Part shown: positions 42,760 through 50,803 of the stretch, piece after piece | Layout: every line of letters starts with the position of its first letter | Position numbering within the stretch: position 1 is the stretch's first letter | NCBI GenBank assembly: GCA_903945175.1 | Contig: CAJAUM010000110.1 | Span: 62,001-126,000, forward strand | Reading direction: 5' to 3' | Source: an uncultured Bacteroidales bacterium | Lineage (GTDB): Bacteria > Bacteroidota > Bacteroidia > Bacteroidales > FEN-979 | Length of the DNA stretch: 64,000 bases | Notes under the pieces: model-generated | What the model was told of the DNA's origin: nothing | What the model saw: the letters and a program-made list of their open reading frames with translations, nothing else | The model's database searches: none | Position numbers and translations under genes: made by a program

Positions 42760-44055
42760 CTAAGTTTTTCGCTTTTCCTTTTTTGCAGCCGGAAATAGAA
42801 TGTTATTCAGAATAAGTCTGTATCCCGGAGAATTTGGATGAAGATTCAGGTTGGTCGGCGGATCCCCGACAAGATGCTGATAATCTTCTGGGTCATGGCC
42901 CCCAAGGAAAGTCCAGGTTCCCTTGCCAAAATCTCCGTGAATGTACCGTGCCTCATTTAAAGATTTGGTCTCCCCCAGCAGAATCACGTTTGATTTGATG
43001 AATTTTTTATTGAAAGCAGTGGTTTGCCCCATGAAACCGCGAATAAGCGCAACATGATCCTGGCATAACATGCTGGGCACCGGATCCCATTTGGCAGAGA
43101 AGTCGAACAGGGTGAAAAAATCGGTCTCCTTCGTCATGCTCTTTGGCCTTGTTTCTGTCACATCAATGGATGAAATTTCATACTCGTATGGATTTGTCGA
43201 CAGTGTGAATTTTTCAAAAGCAAAACAATTATCATAATTCAGTTTTGCCTGTGCATCGGAATCCGGCCCATCGCCATCAAACATAACATCACAGATATCT
43301 ATCCCGGCTGCCGACAATGCGACATCGTAACTGTCAGGTGCCGAGCACATTGAAAACAAATATCCGCCTCCCGCAACAAAATCGCGTATGTTCTTGACAA
43401 CAGCCAGTTTCATTTGCGAAACTTTACTGAATCCAAGTTTTTGTGCACTCTGTTCCTGTGCACTTACATCTTCATGATACCAGGGGAAATTTTTATATGC
43501 TGCCCAGAACTTCCCATACTGGCCTGTGAAATCCTCATGATGAAGGTGCAGCCAGTCATACATTGGAAGCACTCCTCCAACGACCTCCTCGTCATATACA
43601 ATATCAAATGGTATTTCAGCATAGGTAAGAACCAAGGTCACCGCATCGTCCCAGGGGAGTTTGTTTTTGGGTGAGTAAACGGCTATTCTTGGCACTTTAT
43701 GAAGCTTGATATTTTCCATGTTCACCTGCGGGTCAGAAATCTCAAGGAGAATTGCAGATGCCTGCGCATCGGCAATGATCTGATAACTAATTCCGCGGAT
43801 CGCGCATTCCGATTCAAATTCCTTGAGATAAGGAAACATAAAACTTCCTCCCCGGTAATTTAACAACCAACTCACCTCCACATCTTTTTGCAATACCCAA
43901 AAAGCCAATCCATATGCCTTCAGATGGTTTTTCTGTGTCTCGTCCATTGTGACAAGCAAAAATGCTGCACGGGCCGGGTAACCAATTAAAAGAAATAGGA
44001 AAATGAGAAATCCCAACTTCAGATCAAAATGGTGTCTCATGCGATTCATCGTCAT
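42760..44055 (-). CDS. Conserved secreted protein of Bacteroidota (not a real asparagine synthetase)
   Basis: A protein of about 431 residues with an N-terminal hydrophobic segment that acts as a signal peptide (cleavage near PARAA). Conserved-looking pieces are LLVTMDETQKNHLKAYGLAFWVL at the mature start, YAEIPFDIVYDEEVV, VAGGGYLFSMCSAPDS and GKGTWTFLGGHDPEDY. The GGGYLFSMCS and LGGHDP parts resemble class I glutamine-amidotransferase-like or ThuA-like folds. Close relatives are, as I recall, often labelled asparagine synthetase B, but the protein has no N-terminal Cys2, no PPi-loop (SGGxDS) and is exported. The start overlaps the end of dnaB by 32 bases; Met6 at 44040 is an alternative. Function unknown. 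Confidence 0.72.
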   Translation of the reverse strand: MTMNRMRHHFDLKLGFLIFLFLLIGYPARAAFLLVTMDETQKNHLKAYGLAFWVLQKDVEVSWLLNYRGGSFMFPYLKEFESECAIRGISYQIIADAQASAILLEISDPQVNMENIKLHKVPRIAVYSPKNKLPWDDAVTLVLTYAEIPFDIVYDEEVVGGVLPMYDWLHLHHEDFTGQYGKFWAAYKNFPWYHEDVSAQEQSAQKLGFSKVSQMKLAVVKNIRDFVAGGGYLFSMCSAPDSYDVALSAAGIDICDVMFDGDGPDSDAQAKLNYDNCFAFEKFTLSTNPYEYEISSIDVTETRPKSMTKETDFFTLFDFSAKWDPVPSMLCQDHVALIRGFMGQTTAFNKKFIKSNVILLGETKSLNEARYIHGDFGKGTWTFLGGHDPEDYQHLVGDPPTNLNLHPNSPGYRLILNNILFPAAKKEKRKT

Positions 44056-45532
44056 TCATTTTCGACATCACGGTGCGTGTTCTTGCTGAACCATCAAACG
44101 ATGTATTCGAAGGAATCGTGTTAATCGGGGTATAGTCCATCTCCGCATCAACAAATTTTGCATACTTGGATACAAACCTGATCCGGACATCCTTCAGCGG
44201 ACCATTCCTGTTTTTGGCAATGATGATTTCAGCAACGCCTGAGGTTGAATCACCACTTTCATCCACGTCAATCTTATAATATTCAGGGCGATAGATAAAC
44301 AACACCATATCGGCATCCTGCTCAATTGAACCGGATTCACGTAAATCGGAAAGAATCGGTTTGGCAGCCAATGATCGTTTCTCTGATGCACGGCTTAACT
44401 GCGACAATGCGATTACCGGCAGATCCAGCTCCTTCGCAAGGGTCTTTAACGCCCTGGAAATGCTGCTGATCTCCTGCTCGCGGTTTCCTCTGGTATCCTG
44501 GCTCCCCTGCATCAATTGAAGGTAGTCGACAATGACCATCTGTATGTCGTGATGCGCTTTTAAACGGCGGCATTTCGCACGCAGGTCAAAAACGGACAGA
44601 GCCGCCGTATCATCGATATAAAGAGGGGCATCAATGAGTGGCGTGATCTTGGTATTCAATTGGGCCCATTCATGATCTTCCATTGAACCCTTGCGCAGTT
44701 TTTCCTGCGGAATTTCAGTTTCACTTGACATAAGCCTGGTGACCAGCTGAACCGAAGACATTTCAAGTGAAAATACCGCAACCGGTTTTTTGAAATCTAT
44801 CGCAGCATTGCGCGCCATGGTTAGCGCGAAGGCACTTTTGCCCATACCGGGGCGCGATGCAATGATCACCAGATCTGATTTCTGCCAGCCTGAGGTAATT
44901 CTGTCCAATTCGGTGAATCCGGATCCGACCCCACGTAATTTTCCCTCCTGGTTTCTTCCTGCAGCAATCTCCTTGATGGCCTCCTTGATGATGGATTGCA
45001 TATCCATGTATGATTTGCCAATGCTGCTTTCACTGATGGAAAAAAGACCTGTTTCAGCCTTATCCAGGAGATCGAATACATCTGTGGTATCCTCATAAGC
45101 ATCTTTTATGATCTCAGAAGAGACCCTGATCAACTCGCGCTGAATGAATTTTTGTAAAATAATCCGGGAATGAAATTCAATATTCGCAGCTGAAGCAACG
45201 CGATTGGTAAGCATGGTGATAAAGTAGGGGCCACCTGCAATATCAAGCTCCCCGCACTTTCGCAACTCTTCTGTAACCGTAAGAATATCAACAGGTTCAT
45301 TTTGTCCAAACAACCGCTGGATCGCAGAGAATATAATCTGGTGACTTTCTTTATAGAACACCTCTGGCTTAAGTACTTCGATGACTTCTGCCAGGCGGTC
45401 ATTTTCAAGCATCATGGCTCCAAGAACAGCCGCCTCCAGGTCCAAGGCCTGTGGTGGTATCTTCCCATGTTCAAAAACTATTTCATTTACCCCTGTTGCG
45501 CGGGTACGCTTTCTGGTATTCTTTTCTTCCAT
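44024..45532 (-). CDS. dnaB: Replicative DNA helicase
   Basis: The hexameric helicase that opens the replication fork. 502 residues: N-terminal domain starting at GKIPPQALDLEAAVLGAMM, a linker, and a RecA-like C-terminal domain with Walker A ASRPGMGKS (about 225-233), the VIVDYLQLM Walker B, LSQLSRASEKR and the final FVSKYAKF arginine region. No intein is present. The ATG at 45532 lies only 4 bases from the -7 promoter element, so the message may be nearly leaderless. The upstream gene is a lipid A deacylase and the downstream gene overlaps it. Confidence 0.97.
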   Translation of the reverse strand: MEEKNTRKRTRATGVNEIVFEHGKIPPQALDLEAAVLGAMMLENDRLAEVIEVLKPEVFYKESHQIIFSAIQRLFGQNEPVDILTVTEELRKCGELDIAGGPYFITMLTNRVASAANIEFHSRIILQKFIQRELIRVSSEIIKDAYEDTTDVFDLLDKAETGLFSISESSIGKSYMDMQSIIKEAIKEIAAGRNQEGKLRGVGSGFTELDRITSGWQKSDLVIIASRPGMGKSAFALTMARNAAIDFKKPVAVFSLEMSSVQLVTRLMSSETEIPQEKLRKGSMEDHEWAQLNTKITPLIDAPLYIDDTAALSVFDLRAKCRRLKAHHDIQMVIVDYLQLMQGSQDTRGNREQEISSISRALKTLAKELDLPVIALSQLSRASEKRSLAAKPILSDLRESGSIEQDADMVLFIYRPEYYKIDVDESGDSTSGVAEIIIAKNRNGPLKDVRIRFVSKYAKFVDAEMDYTPINTIPSNTSFDGSARTRTVMSKMNDDESHETPF

Positions 45533-45536
45533 GCGT

Positions 45537-45544
45537 CAAAAATA
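45537..45544 (-). promoter_or_regulatory. Bacteroidota -7 element abutting the dnaB start
   Basis: The minus strand reads TATTTTTG, ending 4 bases before the dnaB ATG (45532). With transcription usually starting about 5-8 bases after this box, the RNA would begin at or very near the start codon. No good -33 TTTG is visible at the normal distance. Confidence 0.5.
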
Positions 45545-45563
45545 GGTCTAATCCGGTTTGAAT

Positions 45564-45580
45564 ATTCGGCGCGCCCGAAT
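45564..45580. other. Short GC-rich palindrome between the LpxR-like gene and dnaB
   Basis: ATTCGG (45564-45569) and CCGAAT (45575-45580) form a 6-base stem around CGCGC, in the 63-base gap between two minus-strand genes. In minus-strand RNA it follows the deacylase stop by about 15 bases, but is not followed by a U run, so it is at best a weak terminator or an operator for the dnaB promoter. Confidence 0.4.
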
Positions 45581-45595
45581 TTTATTTATCAACAA

Positions 45596-46897
45596 CTACA
45601 AGCAACAGGTAAGTGATACATGAACCCATTTATGCCACCAGCCGTCATGAAAATCAGGACTTAATAAAAATTGCTCCACGTCCAGACGAAATCCGCCAGA
45701 GGAGATTGAGATACCCCCGCTCCCCTGAAAAACCACCCTGGATATTTCACCGGCAGGAATCGTATATACACTGGATCTGTTCAATAAGCCACCCTCCAGC
45801 GTGGCATCATAACCAACCAGTTTTCCGGCCATTTTGATGAAAAAAAGGCATTGGAACTTTCTGAGACCTTGCTCCTGAAGCAGCGTCCTTTTAGCCACAC
45901 CCAGATTGGCAAAATAGGGATTCATCCACCCGGTTCTTAACTGAATTCCCCCGCTAAAGTTTGTATACAGTGTTCCAATGTTACCCACAGAGGAAATGAC
46001 AAGATCAATGTTCCTTTTCATAAACATGCCTTTTTCATAAGCAATGGAGTAATTTAATACCAGATCATTCTTGATCTGATACTCCCATCCCAGCGGTTCA
46101 TTATTCGTTGGAACAGTGTTATGAAATGCCTGCTGAACCCATTCACCATATGAATTTGGACCCATGATTCCCAGGTCAAGTTCGCTTGTCTGCCTGAAGT
46201 GCTTCACAGGATCATTGGTGATCTTAAAACTTCCCACGTACAGGTAGGCAGCATAGGGCCGGTCACCGTACAAAATTCCTCCCGTTTTTGTGGTGGAGGG
46301 GGTGAACATGTTTTGAACCAATGTTAGGCCATGATAATTTTTTCCAGAGCCCCAATAAGGGACCATCAGTTTGGCCAGCGGATTCATCTGTAACCCAGGT
46401 GAAATCAGATCTACCTTGATCCCATTGGTGTAAAAACGGTCGGTATAGTCCAGTATGTCGTTATCAAAGTTTATTCTGAGGATGGATTCACGACTCAGGG
46501 TGATCATGGACTGAAATGGTTGGTTTTCAACCGGAGAGATCAGAAATTGTTTATTTACAGGTTCATTGAAATCAAGTTCGATTTTCCCCGACCTTAAATA
46601 ATTCAATCGTCTGATAAATGTCGAGTCGGAGGATGCGCGGTAGATTCTCTTTTGAGATGTTTCTGCTGATTTTATCCTGATTTTTTTTCTTTTTTTAGGA
46701 TATTCGAGCAAACTGAATGTTTTTTTTTCTGAAAATGTATCTTTTTCGCTCGCATGCTTATTTATCTGCGGCTTTTGTTTGGCAGGAACTGAGCTATGTG
46801 GCTTTTGTTCAAGGGCGAAAGAGGGAGGTGCTTCTTCAACTTCGCTACATCGACTGAAAACCAGTATAAAGAATAATAATCCAATGCAATGTTTCAT
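45596..46897 (-). CDS. LpxR-like lipid A 3'-O-deacylase with lipoprotein start
   Basis: A protein of about 433 residues. The C-terminal 320 residues match the LpxR (DUF2219) outer-membrane barrel: INFDNDILDYTDRFYTNG with the catalytic Asn-Asp pair, LVQNMFTPS, GDRPYAAYLYVGS, and GPNSYGEWVQQAFH with a histidine in the expected place. LpxR removes the 3'-acyloxyacyl chain of lipid A. Unusually, the N-terminus has a lipoprotein signal (VFSRCSE, Cys17) followed by about 100 mostly basic, low-complexity residues before the barrel. The ATG at 46897 is chosen; the in-frame TTG at 46918 lies before the -7 element. It is upstream of dnaB. Confidence 0.83.
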   Translation of the reverse strand: MKHCIGLLFFILVFSRCSEVEEAPPSFALEQKPHSSVPAKQKPQINKHASEKDTFSEKKTFSLLEYPKKRKKIRIKSAETSQKRIYRASSDSTFIRRLNYLRSGKIELDFNEPVNKQFLISPVENQPFQSMITLSRESILRINFDNDILDYTDRFYTNGIKVDLISPGLQMNPLAKLMVPYWGSGKNYHGLTLVQNMFTPSTTKTGGILYGDRPYAAYLYVGSFKITNDPVKHFRQTSELDLGIMGPNSYGEWVQQAFHNTVPTNNEPLGWEYQIKNDLVLNYSIAYEKGMFMKRNIDLVISSVGNIGTLYTNFSGGIQLRTGWMNPYFANLGVAKRTLLQEQGLRKFQCLFFIKMAGKLVGYDATLEGGLLNRSSVYTIPAGEISRVVFQGSGGISISSGGFRLDVEQFLLSPDFHDGWWHKWVHVSLTCCL

Positions 46898-46905
46898 TAT
46901 GGTCA

Positions 46906-46913
46906 CAAAGGTA
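46906..46913 (-). promoter_or_regulatory. Bacteroidota -7 element for the LpxR-like gene
   Basis: The minus strand reads TACCTTTG, matching TAnnTTTG, ending 8 bases before the ATG at 46897, leaving a leader of only a few bases. It decides against the in-frame TTG start at 46918. Confidence 0.5.
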
Positions 46914-46946
46914 ATCAAATACTATTTTTATTAAATTTACACTGCC

Positions 46947-47444
46947 ATGATGGATAGGAAAAGGTTTTTTGCCTCTCTTCTCTTATTTTTTATTTTGAGC
47001 CATCTTTATTCTCAAAAGACGATGATGGTAGAGAAGATTGGCACGTCAAGAAAATATTTTTACCATACCGGCGACTATTTGAAACTGAGGGTATCCAAAG
47101 AAGACACCTTGTTAAAGGGAAAACTTTGGTCAATCCACGACTCGGTCATATCTGTCGCCGAACTTCGACCATTTGATGTTCGCATCGCAGATATTCATGC
47201 TGTTTATAAGCAGTTTGCGTATCCTAAAAAGTTTGCAAAGATCGTGGGAATCGGCAGTGTCGGTATTTTTGCAATCATTGCGCTCAATCATCTTATAAAC
47301 AATGAACCGGTATTCACGCCTGACATGTTCATCATATCAGGCTCCTTATTGGGAGCAAGCTTGATATCGTTTTCCCTCAGTGAGAAAAAGTGTAAAATAG
47401 ATGGTCGGTGGAAGGTGAAAATCCTGGATATTGAATTAAATTGA
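46947..47444 (+). CDS. Small membrane protein of unknown function
   Basis: A 165-residue protein that I do not recognise. It starts with a signal peptide (cleavage near HLYSQ). The mature part has a beta-rich half that includes KLRVSKEDTLLKGKLWSIHDSVISV and RIADIHAVYK, which look like an SH3-like or carbohydrate-independent beta fold, followed by two hydrophobic segments (about 102-117 and 125-145). This pattern of a small strand domain plus two helices recurs in Bacteroidota hypotheticals. The gene is divergent from the LpxR-like gene, with a 49-base shared upstream region, and convergent with the nucleoside phosphorylase gene (8-base gap). Confidence 0.75.
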   Translation: MMDRKRFFASLLLFFILSHLYSQKTMMVEKIGTSRKYFYHTGDYLKLRVSKEDTLLKGKLWSIHDSVISVAELRPFDVRIADIHAVYKQFAYPKKFAKIVGIGSVGIFAIIALNHLINNEPVFTPDMFIISGSLLGASLISFSLSEKKCKIDGRWKVKILDIELN

Positions 47445-47452
47445 CAACAGGA

Positions 47453-48268
47453 TTACCTTCCTATCAATTCCTTGATGAGGTTCGTCATGATGGGTTCAGC
47501 GGCACTGGCTGCATTGATGACATGCTTGTGGGTTATTTCAACAATCTTTCCTGGTACACCCAAATCCGAAATAATAGAAATAGCAAAGCATTTCAGCCCC
47601 ATATGCCGGGCGGCGATCACTTCAGGTACTGTGGACATGCCCACCGCATCTGCTCCAATGGTACGGATATAATGATATTCTGCCGGTGTTTCATAGGTAG
47701 GTCCTGAAACGGCTGCATACACCCCCCTTTGAAGCTTTATCTTATTCTTATCAGCAATGGTAAAGGCCAGCTTGATCATATCAAGGTCATAGGCATGCCC
47801 CATATCCGGGAACCGGGTGCCGACTTCATTCTCATTTTGGCCAATCAATGGATTGTCTTTCATGAGATTTAGATGATCCTCAATAACCATGATATCACCA
47901 ACTTCAAAGTCCGGATTTACACCGCCACTTGCATTCGACAGAATGAGCAGCTCAATTCCTAAAAACTTCATGACCCTCACAGGGAAGGTGATTTCCTGCA
48001 TGGTATAACCTTCATAATAATGAAACCGGCCTTGCATGGCAACGATATTTCTGCCATTCATCGTTCCAAAAATCAATTGCCCGTGATGTCCGTCTACGGT
48101 CGAAACAGGGAAGTTGGGAATAAACTCATAGGGGAAGGTTTGCTGGATATCTATCTCATTCACCAACCTGCCCAATCCGGTTCCCAAAATGATTCCGATT
48201 TCTGGTTTGAATGAAATCCGGCTTTCAAGATATTCAGTTGTTTCCTTAATTTTTTTTAACATATTCAA
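47453..48268 (-). CDS. punA: Purine nucleoside phosphorylase (trimeric type)
   Basis: Splits purine nucleosides with phosphate to base plus ribose 1-phosphate. The 271-residue protein has GTGLGRLVNEI (phosphate loop), HHGQLIFG, NASGGVNPDFEVGDIMVIEDHLNLM, the base-binding GPTYETPAEYHYIRTIGADAVGMSTVPE and the late ITHKHV segment. This is the trimeric, mammalian-like PNP family for inosine/guanosine and their deoxy forms. Its start overlaps the end of lpxK by 23 bases on the same strand. Confidence 0.95.
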   Translation of the reverse strand: MNMLKKIKETTEYLESRISFKPEIGIILGTGLGRLVNEIDIQQTFPYEFIPNFPVSTVDGHHGQLIFGTMNGRNIVAMQGRFHYYEGYTMQEITFPVRVMKFLGIELLILSNASGGVNPDFEVGDIMVIEDHLNLMKDNPLIGQNENEVGTRFPDMGHAYDLDMIKLAFTIADKNKIKLQRGVYAAVSGPTYETPAEYHYIRTIGADAVGMSTVPEVIAARHMGLKCFAISIISDLGVPGKIVEITHKHVINAASAAEPIMTNLIKELIGR

Positions 48269-49301
48269 TTATCTCTTTATCAAATTTTTCTTTGTCTGTT
48301 CCATGAAAATCCACCTCAATCGGCACGTAATAGACTGGCAGATTTTTTAAAATCGCACTGATCTCAGGTGATTTCAGCCTCACCATATCTTTTTCTGTGG
48401 TTACGATCACTTTTTTGAGGGTGGGAAGATCATGGTACTTCTTTAGCACCTCCTCAATGTCATGCGTTTTATAAGAATGATGGTCTGCAAAATGAACTAC
48501 AACCAGCTCGCTACACAAACGCGCGAGGTGTTCTCTCAGGGGATAATCGTTTGCAATACCTGTGAATAAAAGGATATTGGTAACTTTAGCTGGAAATGGC
48601 TGACTGGTCGTTTCGAAAACCGGCCTGGGATCATCGTACTTGATAAAGGAAAAATATACCCGTTGATGAGGTGCCGGTCGAAGATCTTCCAGGATTCTTC
48701 GCCTTGTGATCGGGGAGAAAATTTTTGGTGTTTTCGTCACAACAATAATATCAGCCCGGGAGGCCCCGGATTTGAATTCCCTCAGCGTTCCTGATGGTAA
48801 CACATAATCATCCGGGTAAAGCAGGCCATAATCGGTCATTAGGATTGAAATACCAGGTTTTACATACCGATGCTGAAATGCATCATCCAGGAGAACCACA
48901 TCCAGATCTGGAAATTTTTTTAATAAGTTGAAGATCCCCCGCTGGCGTTTTTCATCTACTGCAACTTTTATTTTTTCAAATTTTTTCAGGACCTGCATGG
49001 GCTCATCCCCGATATATTTAACATTTGAACGTTTTGATGCCACAATAAACCCATTGCTTTTACGGCCATATCCGCGGCTAAGTGTCGCCACGAAATAGGG
49101 AGGATGCAAAAGTTTGATCAGATATTCAATCTGTGGTGTCTTTCCTGTTCCGCCATAACTCAGGTTTCCTACGGAAATAACGGGTGTTTTGAATTGGATC
49201 GAAGGCAGGATCCGCAGGTCAAATAACAGATTTCTGATCTGCATGACAAGACCATAAAGAAGGGAAACAGGATATAAAATAATTTGAAGGACCTTTGTCA
49301 T
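48246..49301 (-). CDS. lpxK: Tetraacyldisaccharide 4'-kinase
   Basis: Adds the 4'-phosphate to the lipid A precursor at the inner membrane. 351 residues: an N-terminal amphipathic/hydrophobic segment, then the Walker A motif in VGNLSYGGTGKTP (about residues 46-58), ATLSRGYGRKSNG, DVVLLDDAFQHRYV and the C-terminal FADHHSY. These are the standard LpxK motifs. It is overlapped by the nucleoside phosphorylase gene. Two possible lipid A trimming enzymes are encoded elsewhere in the window. Confidence 0.95.
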   Translation of the reverse strand: MTKVLQIILYPVSLLYGLVMQIRNLLFDLRILPSIQFKTPVISVGNLSYGGTGKTPQIEYLIKLLHPPYFVATLSRGYGRKSNGFIVASKRSNVKYIGDEPMQVLKKFEKIKVAVDEKRQRGIFNLLKKFPDLDVVLLDDAFQHRYVKPGISILMTDYGLLYPDDYVLPSGTLREFKSGASRADIIVVTKTPKIFSPITRRRILEDLRPAPHQRVYFSFIKYDDPRPVFETTSQPFPAKVTNILLFTGIANDYPLREHLARLCSELVVVHFADHHSYKTHDIEEVLKKYHDLPTLKKVIVTTEKDMVRLKSPEISAILKNLPVYYVPIEVDFHGTDKEKFDKEIIEYVKKN

Positions 49302-49397
49302 AATTGAACCTCCGAAATTATTAAAAAAAACGACCTGACAATAGGGCCCGGGAAAATTTCACAACGAAAAGGACGAAATGATTTGAATTACCATGTA

Positions 49398-49793
49398 TCA
49401 GGAAAGTGCGTTCTCTTTGATCAGGTAGTTCATATTCTTAATCAATTCTGTAAGGCCAAAGTCCAGATTGCCCGTTTTGACTATAAAATCCGAAACACCG
49501 GCATCAATCAGTTTCATCGCTATAATGGGGTCATCCATGGTGGAAAAAACAATGATCTGAATGGAGTCAGAAATTTCTTTTACAGTTTGTAAAAAGCCAA
49601 ATCCGATATGATTCTCGGGATTATAATCAGTAATTAAAAAATCAGGAATCATGTTTTTTTGCATGCGATATAAACACTCGTCACTTGTCTGGAATGCATG
49701 AACATTGACAAATTTGTTCATGTTCAAATGATATTTGGCCAGGTTCCGGTGTAATGGGTTTTTATCTACTATAAAAATAATCGGTGATTTCAT
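49398..49793 (-). CDS. Stand-alone response regulator receiver protein
   Basis: A 131-residue CheY-like receiver domain with no output domain. It has the acidic pocket start IFIVDKN (Asp10), the phosphorylatable aspartate in FLITDY (Asp56), the switch serine/threonine in IIVFSTMDD and the lysine in DFIVKTGN. The second acidic residue next to Asp10 is replaced by lysine, so Mg2+ binding may be altered. No histidine kinase or chemotaxis gene is nearby; it lies 96 bases upstream of lpxK on the same strand. Its partner is unknown. Confidence 0.85.
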   Translation of the reverse strand: MKSPIIFIVDKNPLHRNLAKYHLNMNKFVNVHAFQTSDECLYRMQKNMIPDFLITDYNPENHIGFGFLQTVKEISDSIQIIVFSTMDDPIIAMKLIDAGVSDFIVKTGNLDFGLTELIKNMNYLIKENALS

Positions 49794-49921
49794 GAAACAA
49801 TTTTAACTTTGAATTTGATACATCAAAATTTGGAATTTCTCTCGCGTAAAAGGATGCGCCAGATTTAAACTTCTCAAGAAGTTATGAACAAGCAAAAACT
49901 GCTTTATGTGCTGAAAATGTG

Positions 49922-49929
49922 TATCTTTG
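49922..49929 (+). promoter_or_regulatory. Bacteroidota -7 element for the Nif3-like gene
   Basis: TATCTTTG matches TAnnTTTG and overlaps an in-frame TTG at 49927, which therefore cannot be the start. It ends 21 bases before the ATG at 49951. Confidence 0.6.
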
Positions 49930-49950
49930 ACTGCTGAAAAATTCGATTTG

Positions 49951-50793
49951 ATGACAATTTCCGAAATAACATCCTATCTTGAAACAATTTCGCCATTATC
50001 CCTTCAGGAGGATTATGATAATTGCGGGCTTTTGGTGGGAGATTCCTCTTTGGTATTCGAAAAGGCACTTCTTTGCCTCGATATTACTGAAAAGGTTATG
50101 GAGGAGGCGATCCTATGTCATTGTAATTTGATTATATCGCACCATCCGTTGATCTTTAAAGGACTTAAGAAGCTTACTTCAGAAATCTCAGAAACTGCAA
50201 TAATTAAATTGGCCTTCATCAATGATATTGCAATATATGCGATACATACCAACCTTGACAATACGCTGAATGGGTTGAATTCTTATCTCTTCACTAAACT
50301 GGGTATCACGAAGTTTAAGATCTTAAGCCCTAAACCGGGATTACTTGCAAAGTCTGCTGGGTTTTTCCCGAATGATTCTGCCGAAAAGGGGCGAAACGAT
50401 TTATTTGATTCAGGTGCAGGGATAATCGGGGAATTTGACTTTCCTTTAGGCGAATTGGATTTCCTTCAATTGGTAAAAACCAGACTTGGCCTGTCCGTGA
50501 TCAGACATTCAGCACTTCGATCGGCTGTTATCAGCAAAGTTGCACTTTGTAGCGGATCTGGAAGCTTCCTGCTCAATGAAGCGGCCAGGTCAGGGGCAGA
50601 CGCTTACCTGACGGCGGATCTTAAATATCATGATTTTTTTTCAGCTGAAAGAAAGCTCCTTCTGCTTGATATTGGCCATTACGAGAGTGAACACGGTGTA
50701 AAAGAATGGCTTTATGCTGCGCTTATTGAAAAATTCCCTACTTTTGCATTCCTTATTTCTGAAGTAAATACCAATCCGGTTCATTATTTTTAA
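49951..50793 (+). CDS. Nif3-like dinuclear metal-centre protein
   Basis: A 280-residue member of the Nif3/YqfO (GTP cyclohydrolase I type 2-named) family. Metal ligands are visible in ISHHPLIFKG, IHTNLDNT and the C-terminal DIGHYESEHGVKEW. It is the short form without the PII-like insert often found in this family. Function is debated; these proteins form hexamers with two metals per subunit. The start at 49951 is chosen because an upstream TTG at 49927 lies inside the -7 promoter element. It is followed after 10 bases by the C4 zinc-ribbon gene, a common pairing. Confidence 0.92.
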   Translation: MTISEITSYLETISPLSLQEDYDNCGLLVGDSSLVFEKALLCLDITEKVMEEAILCHCNLIISHHPLIFKGLKKLTSEISETAIIKLAFINDIAIYAIHTNLDNTLNGLNSYLFTKLGITKFKILSPKPGLLAKSAGFFPNDSAEKGRNDLFDSGAGIIGEFDFPLGELDFLQLVKTRLGLSVIRHSALRSAVISKVALCSGSGSFLLNEAARSGADAYLTADLKYHDFFSAERKLLLLDIGHYESEHGVKEWLYAALIEKFPTFAFLISEVNTNPVHYF

Positions 50794-50803
50794 AACTGAG
50801 TTT

